DNA of 47,839 nucleotides from an uncultured Selenomonadales bacterium. Lineage in GTDB: Bacteria > Bacillota > Negativicutes > Selenomonadales > Selenomonadaceae. The stretch lies in NCBI GenBank assembly GCA_947307055.1, contig CAMZHX010000018.1, positions 1 to 47,839 on the forward strand. Direction: 5' to 3'. The notes under the pieces were generated by a model. The model saw only the letters and a list, made by a program, of their open reading frames with translations, was not told the DNA's origin and searched no databases. How positions within the stretch are numbered: position 1 is the first letter of the stretch; every line of letters begins with the position of its first letter. The position numbers and the translations under genes were made by a program. Shown here in pieces: positions 15,660 through 23,048 of this stretch.

Positions 15660-17362
15660 GACTTCGCCCTCGATTTTTTCCGCGCAGGCTTTTTGGGAGC
15701 CTTAGCTTTCTCCGCCGCCTTAGCCGCTAATTTTTCTTTGCGCTCCTTGCGAAGTTCGGCGCGTTGTCTGATGTCGGCCAAAATTTTATTGACGGGGTGA
15801 TTTTCTCGCGTCGAACAATTTTCGTTGCCGCAGTAGTACATAGCCCCGCGGTCTTTGAACTTGTGAGCAAACATCGTCGACCCGCAAACTTTGCAAGTCA
15901 AATTTTGTGGCTCGTCCCAAGTCGCGAAGTCGCATTGCGGAGAATTCTCGCAGCAGTAAAAAATTCGCCCGCGATTGAGTGAACGTTTCGCCAACCGCCC
16001 GCCGCATTTCGGACATTTTTTGTCGAGATACTCAAGCAAAGGCTTAGTGTTTTTGCAATCGGGATAGCCCGAACACGCCAGGAACACTCCGTAGCGACCG
16101 TGCCGAATCAACATTTTGCGCCCGCACTTTTCGCAAATTTCTTCCGACTCGACGACGGGTTGACTTTGCGGCGCGGCATCATCTCCTAGCAATTCCATAG
16201 CCTCATCGAATTTCGCATTGAACTTCACGCAGTAATTTTCTATCGCGGAAATTTTTTGCATACGACCTGCCGCGACCTCGCGAATCTGCGCGGCGACTTC
16301 GTTATAAGAATCGGCACTGAAAATTTCTTCGCCAAAAACTTTAATCGCATCGAGTACGCGCTCGCCCAACGTCGTGACTTTATAGCCGGAATCCTCCGCG
16401 ACAATGTATTTGCGCTTGATAAGGCTCGCGACGCCGACCGAATAAAAATCAGCCCAATCGACCTTGAGCGCGTCGAACTTGTCCATTAAAGCCAAATCGG
16501 TTATCGCGCCGTCAAGCTCGTAGTCGGAATTTGCTTTGCTCGTGAGTTGCGAGTAAATCAGCTCGTAAAGTTTGAATTGCTGGTCGTTCAAATATTTTTT
16601 GACGGCTTCAGGCTCGCGGCGTTCGCTAGTCAAAGAAATTTCCGCGCCGTGAGGATATGTTATCAAGCCGCCGTAGCCGTCCGCCTCGAAATTTATTCCC
16701 TCGTAAAGCTGCTCGGCAAGTATCCTCGTCCGCGCCGCTGAAAATTTCAACTTCATCAGCGCGAGTTCCTGCAACGTCGCCGGCGTCAAAATTTCTCCGA
16801 CCGTCAAAATTTTTTTGTCCGACGGCTCGGCGAATAATTTCAAGAGCATTGCGCGGAACCTGCCGACTTTCACGCCGCGCCAAATTTTTATCGCGAGATA
16901 TTCCCCGACTTTGTGGCTGACGTACTTATCGATAATTTGCTTTGCTTGGAAGGCGTCCGCCAAATTATTTTCAATCGGTCGCGCCGCCTCGAATGCCGCT
17001 TTGAAACTTTCCTTTGTCAATTCGTCCGACCAAATTCGGCAATGCGACTTCGGATTGACCCCGAACAGCTCGCAATACTGTCGCGCTAAAAATTCGCCTT
17101 GTTCGTCCGGATTCGTCGCGAAAAATATCCTCCGCGCATTGAGCGTTTCGCGCTTGAGGTCGGCGAGCAATGTCCCCTTTCCGCGCACCGTAATATAATC
17201 CGGCTGATAATTGTCATCGACCCCGATTCGGCTTTTCGGCAAATCCCTCAAGAATCCGTCCGTAGCCAGAACCGAGTACGACCGCCCGACAAATTTCCTT
17301 AGCGTCCGCGCCTTCGCCGTGCTCTCGACCAGTATCACCGACTTTAAAGTTTTCCCTGCCAC
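15656..17362 (-). CDS. Degenerate DNA topoisomerase I-like protein (TopA family, catalytic motifs altered)
   Basis: It sits where Firmicutes carry topA, but the sequence departs from the family. Start GTG 17362 is chosen because GGAGG lies eight bases upstream, within the end of dprA (568 aa). Conserved parts: [17 protein letters not shown], and three C-terminal zinc ribbons (about residues 410-436, 450-477, 490-516) followed by a basic Lys/Ala tail. Altered parts: the Toprim DxDxE (family DPDREGE) reads NPDEQGE (N84, D86, Q88); the family GRVQS is GRFRA (167-171); after the presumed active-site Tyr (LITY, Y236) the family MRTDS reads PHGAE; and no GRPSTYA motif is visible. The spacing between GRFRA and the Tyr is about 69 residues instead of about 150, so much of the gate region is missing. 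It may be an inactive DNA-binding paralogue; ordinary relaxing activity seems unlikely. Confidence 0.8.
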   Translation of the reverse strand: MAGKTLKSVILVESTAKARTLRKFVGRSYSVLATDGFLRDLPKSRIGVDDNYQPDYITVRGKGTLLADLKRETLNARRIFFATNPDEQGEFLARQYCELFGVNPKSHCRIWSDELTKESFKAAFEAARPIENNLADAFQAKQIIDKYVSHKVGEYLAIKIWRGVKVGRFRAMLLKLFAEPSDKKILTVGEILTPATLQELALMKLKFSAARTRILAEQLYEGINFEADGYGGLITYPHGAEISLTSERREPEAVKKYLNDQQFKLYELIYSQLTSKANSDYELDGAITDLALMDKFDALKVDWADFYSVGVASLIKRKYIVAEDSGYKVTTLGERVLDAIKVFGEEIFSADSYNEVAAQIREVAAGRMQKISAIENYCVKFNAKFDEAMELLGDDAAPQSQPVVESEEICEKCGRKMLIRHGRYGVFLACSGYPDCKNTKPLLEYLDKKCPKCGGRLAKRSLNRGRIFYCCENSPQCDFATWDEPQNLTCKVCGSTMFAHKFKDRGAMYYCGNENCSTRENHPVNKILADIRQRAELRKERKEKLAAKAAEKAKAPKKPARKKSRAKS

Positions 17363-17366
17363 CTGT

Positions 17367-18451
17367 TTAACCTCCAACCTTGCGTTTATATCGTCCAGCA
17401 TCCTCAACGATGCAACCTTTCATTTCAAGTTCAAGCATTATCCCGGACAGCTCGCTAAAATCTATTTCGTCAACCTGCATTAAAATTTCGTCGTCGGTTA
17501 TGAGCTTGTCGAAAGGAATCAGCTCCAAAACTTTTGCCGCAATGCCCTCGACCTTGACCGCCTTGACGAGTTCATTTTTGGGAGCGGCTTTTATGCTGTA
17601 TTCGTCGAGAACGTCTTGAGCGTTTTTTATGAGCGTTGCGCCGTCGCGAATCAAATCGTTGCAGCCGACGCTTTTTTCCGCGTAAATGTGACCAGGAATG
17701 GAAAAAACATCGCGCCCGTATTCGCCGGCGTAAGTGCTCGTTATGAGTGCGCCGCTTTTCTTGCCAGCCTCCACGCGATAACGCCTCGACAAAGCCCCGC
17801 GATAATTCTGTTACGAGTCGGGAAAGTTCCTTGATTGGGCTTGAGTTGCGGAGGGAATTCGCTGAGGACGGCGCCGCGTTCGGCAATTTCTTCGAGCATT
17901 TTTTTATTCTCGCGCGGGAAAATATAATTTATGCCGCAACCCATAACCGCGACAGTTCGACCGCTCTTCAATGCGCCGCGATGAGCAAAAGTATCGATAC
18001 CACGAGCCGCGCCGCTTACGACGGTCAAACCTGCGGCGGCGAGTTCCTCTCCGAGTTGCAACGCAACATCTTTTCCGTAAACGGTATTTTCTCTTGAACC
18101 GACAATCCCAATCCTTTCGGCGAGCGGCTCCAACTTCCCGCGATAATAAAAGAACATCGGCGGCGTGTCAATCTCTTTTAGGAGCGGCGGGTAATCGTCA
18201 TCGAAAAAACTGCAGAGATTTATTTTTTGCCTATCGCAGTAGCTGACGAGGTGTTCGGGCGCGTCGGGATATTTTTTGCGCCACTCAATAAAAGCTTCGA
18301 GGGCATTTTTCCTAACGCCCGACTTCCAAAGGTCAGCGGCGTCGGCGAACCATGCCGCCTTTGCACTGCCGAAAAATTTCACGAGGAGTTCGATACTTTT
18401 GTTGCCGAGACCCTCTGCTCCGCCCATTGCCGCCATGTAAAATTTATCCAT
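17367..18451 (-). pseudogene. dprA: dprA, DNA processing protein, frameshifted
   Basis: DprA loads RecA on incoming single-stranded DNA in natural transformation. The N-terminal part (start ATG 18451, MDKFYMAAMGG) runs through the Rossmann motifs VGSRENTVYG, SGAARGID and FPTRNRIIAGLCRGVI, then goes out of frame and stops at 17741. The remainder of the family motif (VEAGKKSGALITSTYAGE, VFSIPG) and a DprA winged-helix-like C-terminus continue in another frame to 17367. One base appears to be missing near 17775-17776, where GGC GTT ATC should lead to GTG GAG. This is not a homopolymer, so neither slippage nor an ordinary indel error is obvious. The leader has no real ribosome site; it is occupied by tandem repeats. 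Likely inactive, unless this is a sequencing error. Confidence 0.85.
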
Positions 18452-18454
18452 ACC

Positions 18455-18505
18455 CAATCCCTATTCCCAATTCCCAAATTCATTACGCATTACGCATTAC
18501 GCATC
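18455..18505. repeat. Composite tandem repeat: CCCAATT units (family A) plus ATTACGC units (family B)
   Basis: Plus strand: CCCAATCCCTATTCCCAA type units run to about 18476, then three tandem ATTACGC heptamers run to about 18505. Both families recur elsewhere (family A at 381 and 31557; family B at 30453 and 33224). The block lies between the dprA promoter and its start codon. Confidence 0.8.
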
Positions 18506-18518
18506 GTATTTCCGCCGT

Positions 18519-18546
18519 ATAATATCACAAAAAATTTTTACTGCAA
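18519..18546 (-). promoter_or_regulatory. Candidate sigma-A promoter of the dprA-topA-trmFO-hslVU operon
   Basis: On the minus strand TTGCAG (18541-18546) and TATTAT (18519-18524) are separated by 16 bases. The repeat block lies between it and the dprA start. Confidence 0.5.
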
Positions 18547-18561
18547 ATTTTTAATGACTAA

Positions 18562-18590
18562 GTGACAAAAAAATTTCGGCGTGATATACT
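18562..18590 (+). promoter_or_regulatory. Candidate sigma-A promoter of fliB
   Basis: GTGACA (18562-18567) and TATACT (18585-18590) are separated by 17 bases, 26 bases before the ATG. It is divergent from the dprA promoter. Confidence 0.55.
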
Positions 18591-18616
18591 TGCAAAAAAA
18601 TTTTCGGGAGGAGTTT

Positions 18617-19762
18617 ATGGAGAAAAAGTATATTTACTTCCAGCCGCAATACGTCAGCGAATTTATTTGCGACTCCTCCAAGTGCAAGGAAAATTGTTGC
18701 GAGCGCGGTTGGAATATCGACGTTGACGCGGCGACTTACGAAAAATATTTGCGCCTTGCGCCCGATGTCGCTGAGCAATTTGAGTTCAACGCGCAGAAGG
18801 GAAAATATTTGCTGACGAAGCACCCTTGCCCATTCCTTACCGAAAAAAATTTATGTCGGCTACAACTCGAATACGGCGAAGAAATTTTATCGCAGACGTG
18901 CCGGAGTTATCCTCGCGTGACGACGGACTTTGGAAAATTTTTCGAGCGGTCGTTGACATTGACTTGCTTTGTAGCGGCGGAGAAAATTTTATTCCGAGCC
19001 GAGCCGATGAAATTTGAACTGGTCGAGGTGTCGGAAAAAATTCACGGCGGCGACAAAGTCATTATAAACCTTGTGACCCTCGATGAAAAAATTTTGCAGC
19101 ACGTAATCGAAATTCAAGCCGCGATGATTTCAATTCTGCAGGAACGGACATTGACGCTCGACCAAAGACTAATCGTGTTGGGATTTTTCCTCGACCGGCT
19201 CGACGAAATTTTTTCAGCAGAAATTTTCGACGACGCGGCTTTGATAAAACTAATCGCGGCTTACGAGTCGAAAAAATTTTTGGCGACGCAAATCCCGCGC
19301 ATGTTGAGGGCAGTCACCTTCGACGCGAAAAAATTTTCAGCGATGATGTTTGAACTTTCCGATAAAATTTACGGCGCGGGGAAATTTACGGATGCGGTCT
19401 CCAAAATCGCGGCGAATTATGGACAGCTCAGCCACTTCAGGAAAAATTTCGTCGGCAAGCATTTGACCTTCCTTGAAAATTTTTTAGTCAACGAACTTTT
19501 CATGAACTGCTACCCGTGGCGATTCGAGGGCGACATTATTAAAAATTTCGGCGTCTTCGTCGTGAAGTACAAAATTTTCGAGCTGATACTTTTCTTAGCG
19601 GCTATGAAAAATCCGCTCGGCAAGGACGATTTACTTTCGCTGGCGGATTGGTTTGCGTCGCAATTTAATCACGTCGAAGCTTATCAGCGGCAAATTTTTG
19701 ACTACTTGCGCGACAAGGACGACACTTTGACTTTGATAGAAAGTTTGCTTGAGGGGGATTGA
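18617..19762 (+). CDS. fliB: Flagellin lysine-N-methylase (FliB family)
   Basis: FliB methylates lysines of flagellin. Start ATG 18617 (MEKKYIYFQPQYV) is preferred to an upstream in-frame start because GGGAGGAG precedes it. Family features: FICDSSKCKENCCERGWNID, then CPFLTEKNLCRLQ, then LSQTCRSYPR, an YkgJ-like cysteine cluster thought to bind an iron-sulfur or zinc centre. 381 aa, normal length. No other flagellar gene is in the window. Its TGA overlaps an upstream TTG of the next small gene, so the four genes to the toxin pair are probably one transcript. Confidence 0.85.
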   Translation: MEKKYIYFQPQYVSEFICDSSKCKENCCERGWNIDVDAATYEKYLRLAPDVAEQFEFNAQKGKYLLTKHPCPFLTEKNLCRLQLEYGEEILSQTCRSYPRVTTDFGKFFERSLTLTCFVAAEKILFRAEPMKFELVEVSEKIHGGDKVIINLVTLDEKILQHVIEIQAAMISILQERTLTLDQRLIVLGFFLDRLDEIFSAEIFDDAALIKLIAAYESKKFLATQIPRMLRAVTFDAKKFSAMMFELSDKIYGAGKFTDAVSKIAANYGQLSHFRKNFVGKHLTFLENFLVNELFMNCYPWRFEGDIIKNFGVFVVKYKIFELILFLAAMKNPLGKDDLLSLADWFASQFNHVEAYQRQIFDYLRDKDDTLTLIESLLEGD

Positions 19763-19764
19763 AA

Positions 19765-19950
19765 TTGATAACGCCGGAACTTTTAGCGCGAATAAACGAA
19801 TTGGCACGCAAAAAACGTACAATCGGCTTGACGGAAGAAGAACTCGCCGAGCAAAAAGGGCTTTACAAAATATATTTGGCGGCGATACGCGGGCAAGTGA
19901 CGAGCTTGCTTGAGAGCATAGAAATTGTTGACGTGGAGGTAAAAAAATGA
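19765..19950 (+). CDS. DUF896 (YnzC-like) small protein
   Basis: 61 aa. Start TTG 19765 gives MITPELLARINELARKK, matching the YnzC N-terminus and sitting seven bases after GAGGGGG; an in-frame TTG at 19759 is too close. The conserved ARINELA and LTEEELAEQ helices are present. The family is small, helical and restricted largely to Firmicutes, with some members linked to the SOS response in Bacillus. It overlaps proC by 4 bp (ATGA). Confidence 0.88.
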   Translation: MITPELLARINELARKKRTIGLTEEELAEQKGLYKIYLAAIRGQVTSLLESIEIVDVEVKK

Positions 19951-20729
19951 AAGTCGGATTTATCGGAGGCGGTGCGCTTGCCGAATCGATTGTGCGCGGC
20001 ATTTGCGGGAAAACTTCTGCGCCCGATGAAATTTTTATTTCGGAGATACGCGCGGCGCGTTGCAGGGAACTTTCCGAACGCTACGGCGTCAACGTCTCGA
20101 CGGACGCAAATTTTCTCGACAAGGTCGACTTGTTGATTATCGCGGTCAAGCCCAAAGACGCTACGGAAACTTTCGCGGCTCTGCAAGGTAAAATCCCTGA
20201 GTCGACGCTTATAACTTACACAGTCGCAGGTTTGAAACTAGCGGTCGTCGAAAAATTCTTCCCGGCAAATAAAATCGCGCGAATCATGCCGAACGTCGCG
20301 GTTTCGGTCGGCGAGAGCATGACGGCTTACACGCTAAATAAAAATGCCGCGCTCGACGGCGACACGATAAAAAATTTCTGGTCGACATTGGGACGCGCGG
20401 TCGAGGTCGAAGAAAAATTGATGGACGCGGTGACGGGCTTAAGCGGTTCGGGGCCGGCCTACGCGTTCTTGATGATTGATGCATTATCGGACGGCGGAGT
20501 CGCGGCGGGACTTTCGCGGGCAATGGCGATTGAACTTGCCGCACAAACTTTACTCGGCGCGGCGAAAATGGTTTTGCAATCGGGCGAACACCCCGACATT
20601 TTGCGCGATAAAGTCACGAGCCCCGCCGGTACGACCATTGAAGGCGTCAGAGTTATGGAGCGCGGCGGCGTCCGCAGTTCGCTGATTGAGGCGGTGCTCG
20701 CCGCAACGGAAAAATCTAAATCGCTTTGA
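19947..20729 (+). CDS. proC: Pyrroline-5-carboxylate reductase
   Basis: Last step of proline synthesis: reduces pyrroline-5-carboxylate with NAD(P)H. The N-terminal Rossmann motif is GFIGGGALAESIVRGI. The C-terminal signature VTGLSGSGPAYAFLMIDAL and the segment DKVTSPAGTTIEGV are conserved. 260 aa. It starts inside the ynzC-like stop (ATGA overlap) and precedes the toxin-antitoxin pair. Confidence 0.96.
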   Translation: MKVGFIGGGALAESIVRGICGKTSAPDEIFISEIRAARCRELSERYGVNVSTDANFLDKVDLLIIAVKPKDATETFAALQGKIPESTLITYTVAGLKLAVVEKFFPANKIARIMPNVAVSVGESMTAYTLNKNAALDGDTIKNFWSTLGRAVEVEEKLMDAVTGLSGSGPAYAFLMIDALSDGGVAAGLSRAMAIELAAQTLLGAAKMVLQSGEHPDILRDKVTSPAGTTIEGVRVMERGGVRSSLIEAVLAATEKSKSL

Positions 20730-20743
20730 AAGGAGTTTTTAAC

Positions 20744-20932
20744 ATGGATAACGATGAACGTCTCCCCTTTGAAGAATCATTAGCGCAAGCTTTCAGGGAA
20801 ATAAAACTTATGGAAGCGGGCTTGATGCCTAAACAAACTTGGGAAGAATTTTTAGCCGAACTGGAAGAAGAGGAAAGGCAGGAACAACTCAATGGAAATT
20901 ATTCCGACGCGGCAGTTCAAGGAGGACGTTAA
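20744..20932 (+). CDS. Putative antitoxin of a RelE-type module
   Basis: 62 aa, strongly acidic (LAELEEEERQEQ). Start ATG 20744 (MDNDERLPFEES) has AAGGAG eight bases upstream. I do not recognise a DNA-binding domain; the call rests on size, charge and its 41-bp overlap with a RelE-like toxin gene. Antitoxins of this layout usually neutralise the toxin and autorepress the operon. It lies 14 bp after proC, so it may instead be driven from the upstream operon. Confidence 0.6.
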   Translation: MDNDERLPFEESLAQAFREIKLMEAGLMPKQTWEEFLAELEEEERQEQLNGNYSDAAVQGGR

Positions 20933-21239
20933 ATTTTATAAGCGGCGCAAAAAATATTTGAAGATTGAATCGGATATTAAGCCTGCCGTCGAGGAAATTA
21001 AAGCCGGAAATTTTATCGGCGATAAGCTCGAAGGTCTTCCTATTCCCGCGAATACTGCGGTTTATAAAGTTCGCTTGCCAAATTCTTCAATCAATGTCGG
21101 CAAATCTGGCGGCTTTCGTCTTTTGTATTACGTTGCGATAGCTGACAAAATTTATCTCGCTAAAATCTATTCCAAGAAAGATGACAACCACATTCCGAGC
21201 GACGCGCAAATTGCCGAAATCATTAACAACATTCTCTAA
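20892..21239 (+). CDS. RelE/ParE superfamily toxin
   Basis: 115 aa. The start MEIIPTRQFKEDVKFYKRRKK, the central IPANTAVYKVRLP and the GGFRLLYYVA to IYLAKIYSKKD strand pattern are typical of RelE/YafQ-like mRNA interferases, with conserved Arg in GFRLLYY. Its ATG lies inside the preceding acidic gene, so the two are translated together. It probably cleaves ribosome-bound mRNA when free. Lengths and order (antitoxin then toxin) fit type II modules. Confidence 0.75.
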   Translation: MEIIPTRQFKEDVKFYKRRKKYLKIESDIKPAVEEIKAGNFIGDKLEGLPIPANTAVYKVRLPNSSINVGKSGGFRLLYYVAIADKIYLAKIYSKKDDNHIPSDAQIAEIINNIL

Positions 21240-21260
21240 AAATCTAAGGGGTGCTTACCA

Positions 21261-22052
21261 ATGGGAACTTCAGATGAAACTCCCAAAAAATCTTCGGCTC
21301 AAAAAGGTCAGGGCATGCTTGAATACGCCTTGATGATGAGTTTTGTCGCTATGGTTTATTTGATTGTCTTTGCGGACGGCGGCTTCGGCGGCGCGATAAT
21401 AGACACCTTCGACAACGCAGGAGAATTGGTAGCAAGCGCGTCCGAAAGAGCTAGTTTGGAAGGCGGCGGCAGTTCGAGTAGCGGCGGCGGTTCAAGTTCC
21501 GTTTCAAGCGACGACTCAAGCAGTGGTAATTCAAGTTCTGACTTTGTTGAACATACAATAGAACAAATCGCCGCTAAGGATTACAAACCTTTGAATTGGC
21601 AACAAGTAATCCATGATATACACAGTGCTTACGACACAATAACGAGAGGCAAAGAAGCTGACAAAGCTATTAGGTCTGAATATAATTTATTCGCGGGAGT
21701 CGGTAGCATGGTCAGCGGCACGCTTGAATATAACTACGACGCTCAACAAAATCTTGCAGGTTGGAACGACCTCATGAATCAAATGGGCGGCCAGATAGAG
21801 GCTAATAATTTTACTACAAGTTACGTAAAGGGTAATGAATCCCTTGACATTAAGCGAGTCGGAGATAAAGTAGTTATGACATATACTAAAAATAGTGATA
21901 CAAAAGAATTCAGCATTTATGCCGAAGCCAATGAAATGAAATTTGAATCAAAGACCGGTTCTGAAACTAAATATGGGGAAGCGGCGTTGACGGAATATAC
22001 TTCAATCGGTGGAGCAATATATTCCGGCGGCTGGCAATTCGCTAGCAACTAG
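21261..22052 (+). CDS. Pilin-like protein with Flp-type N-terminus and large C-terminal domain
   Basis: 263 aa. Residues 15-38 read KGQGMLEYALMMSFVAMVY then a hydrophobic stretch, matching a class III prepilin site with cleavage after G16 and glutamate at +5 (E21). Flp pilins usually end soon after this helix; here a Ser/Gly-rich linker (about 69-94) leads to a domain of about 170 residues I do not recognise. Tyr, Asn and Thr are frequent in the latter. The first aa before the helix are charged, as expected for the cytoplasmic leader. AAGGGG precedes ATG 21261. No prepilin peptidase or Flp assembly genes are in the window, so the secretion route is unknown. Two DUF805 genes follow. Confidence 0.62.
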   Translation: MGTSDETPKKSSAQKGQGMLEYALMMSFVAMVYLIVFADGGFGGAIIDTFDNAGELVASASERASLEGGGSSSSGGGSSSVSSDDSSSGNSSSDFVEHTIEQIAAKDYKPLNWQQVIHDIHSAYDTITRGKEADKAIRSEYNLFAGVGSMVSGTLEYNYDAQQNLAGWNDLMNQMGGQIEANNFTTSYVKGNESLDIKRVGDKVVMTYTKNSDTKEFSIYAEANEMKFESKTGSETKYGEAALTEYTSIGGAIYSGGWQFASN

Positions 22053-22067
22053 GAGGGAAAATTTATA

Positions 22068-22433
22068 GTGAGCATATTCAAAGAAATTTATCATACGGAA
22101 GGGCGGCTTAATCGCCTGCGCTATCTCAAATATATGGTACTGTTGGCGATAGTGGCGGGCGTGGCTACGTTCGTTACGAGTTCAATGGCGGCGTTTTTGA
22201 CGGGCGACCCAATGGGAATGTTAGTCAACGTCGTTACGGGCATTTGGGCAATCGTGGCGGGCGCGGGTAATGTCATGCTTATGATTCGCCGCCTGCACGA
22301 TTTAGATAAAAGCGGCTACTTTGTAATTTTGGCATTCGTTCCCGTCGTAGGGATAATTTTTTCGATATATCTTTTCTTCATGAAGGGCACCGACGGTTAT
22401 AACAGATACGGCGAAGACCCTTTGACATATTGA
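22068..22433 (+). CDS. DUF805 membrane protein, copy 1
   Basis: 121 aa. GRLNRLRYLKYMVL opens the family, with three to four hydrophobic segments, MIRRLHDLDKSGY centrally and GTDGYNRYGEDPL at the end, all DUF805 hallmarks. Start is GTG 22068 with AGGAGGG about ten bases upstream. It follows the pilin-like gene by 15 bp. DUF805 proteins are small inner-membrane proteins of unknown role. Its closest relative is the next gene; their DNA matches for long stretches at an offset of 388 bp. Confidence 0.85.
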   Translation: MSIFKEIYHTEGRLNRLRYLKYMVLLAIVAGVATFVTSSMAAFLTGDPMGMLVNVVTGIWAIVAGAGNVMLMIRRLHDLDKSGYFVILAFVPVVGIIFSIYLFFMKGTDGYNRYGEDPLTY

Positions 22434-22455
22434 TTGCATCAAAGGAGAAATTTTT

Positions 22456-22821
22456 ATGGAGTTAATTAACGAAGTCTACAAAACGGAAGGGCGGCTCAAT
22501 CGCCTGCGCTATCTAAAATATCAAGTGCTTTGGTGGCTGGTTTCCGCAGTGATAGGATTTATTCTAGGTTTTGTCGGCGGCTTTTTAACAAGCGATGTCG
22601 AAAGCATTCTAGTTACAATGCCCACTGGCATTTGGTCATTTATCGCGGGCGTCGGCGGCATTATGTTGAGTATTCGCCGCCTGCACGATTTGGATAAAAG
22701 CGGCTGGTGGTTGCTCCTTTCGCTTGTCCCGTTTATCAATATATTTTTCTTGCTATATTTGTTGCTCGCGCCTGGCACTGCCGGTTATAACAGATACGGT
22801 CAAGACCCTCTGATATACTGA
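22456..22821 (+). CDS. DUF805 membrane protein, copy 2
   Basis: 121 aa, a tandem duplicate of the preceding gene. It shares TEGRLNRLRYLKY, IRRLHDLDKSGW and GYNRYGQDPLIY, with more divergence in the membrane segments. AAAGGAG precedes ATG 22456. The shared DNA blocks start at 22095 and 22483. A terminator about 75 bp after the stop closes this gene cluster. Confidence 0.85.
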   Translation: MELINEVYKTEGRLNRLRYLKYQVLWWLVSAVIGFILGFVGGFLTSDVESILVTMPTGIWSFIAGVGGIMLSIRRLHDLDKSGWWLLLSLVPFINIFFLLYLLLAPGTAGYNRYGQDPLIY

Positions 22822-22894
22822 CTGCAATAAAAGAAAGTTTTTATGAACTATATGAAACTTACAAGGCGATTCGCTACGTGGGCAAAAGAAAAAT

Positions 22895-22929
22895 AGTTTG
22901 TGTAAAAAGTGAAGCACAAACTTTTTTTT
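22895..22929 (+). terminator. Intrinsic terminator after the DUF805 pair
   Basis: Eight-pair stem AGTTTGTG/CACAAACT with a 12-base loop, followed by eight T residues. A 17-codon frame at 22843-22896 overlaps the stem; its ribosome site is poor and I do not call it a gene. Confidence 0.85.
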
Positions 22930-22989
22930 GATTCAAGGGATATGTTTGATAATTTAACACGCTACCCTTTTTCTAGAAAAATTTTTCCA

Positions 22990-23018
22990 TTGCGTCAAGA
23001 AATTTTGCGTGATAGAAT
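22990..23018 (+). promoter_or_regulatory. Candidate sigma-A promoter of the LCP-tubulin-like operon
   Basis: TTGCGT (22990-22995) and TAGAAT (23013-23018) are separated by 17 bases, about 30 bases before the TTG start at 23049. Confidence 0.5.
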
Positions 23019-23048
23019 CTATAAAAATTTTTCAAAGAAGGTGTTGCG

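Noticed and set aside
17741..17792. Programmed frameshift in dprA
   Set aside because: No slippery heptamer, ribosome site-like stimulator or pseudoknot is evident at 17775; a mutation or sequence error is simpler.
22843..22896. 17-codon basic peptide before the terminator
   Set aside because: Weak ribosome site and overlap with the terminator stem; too short to support.
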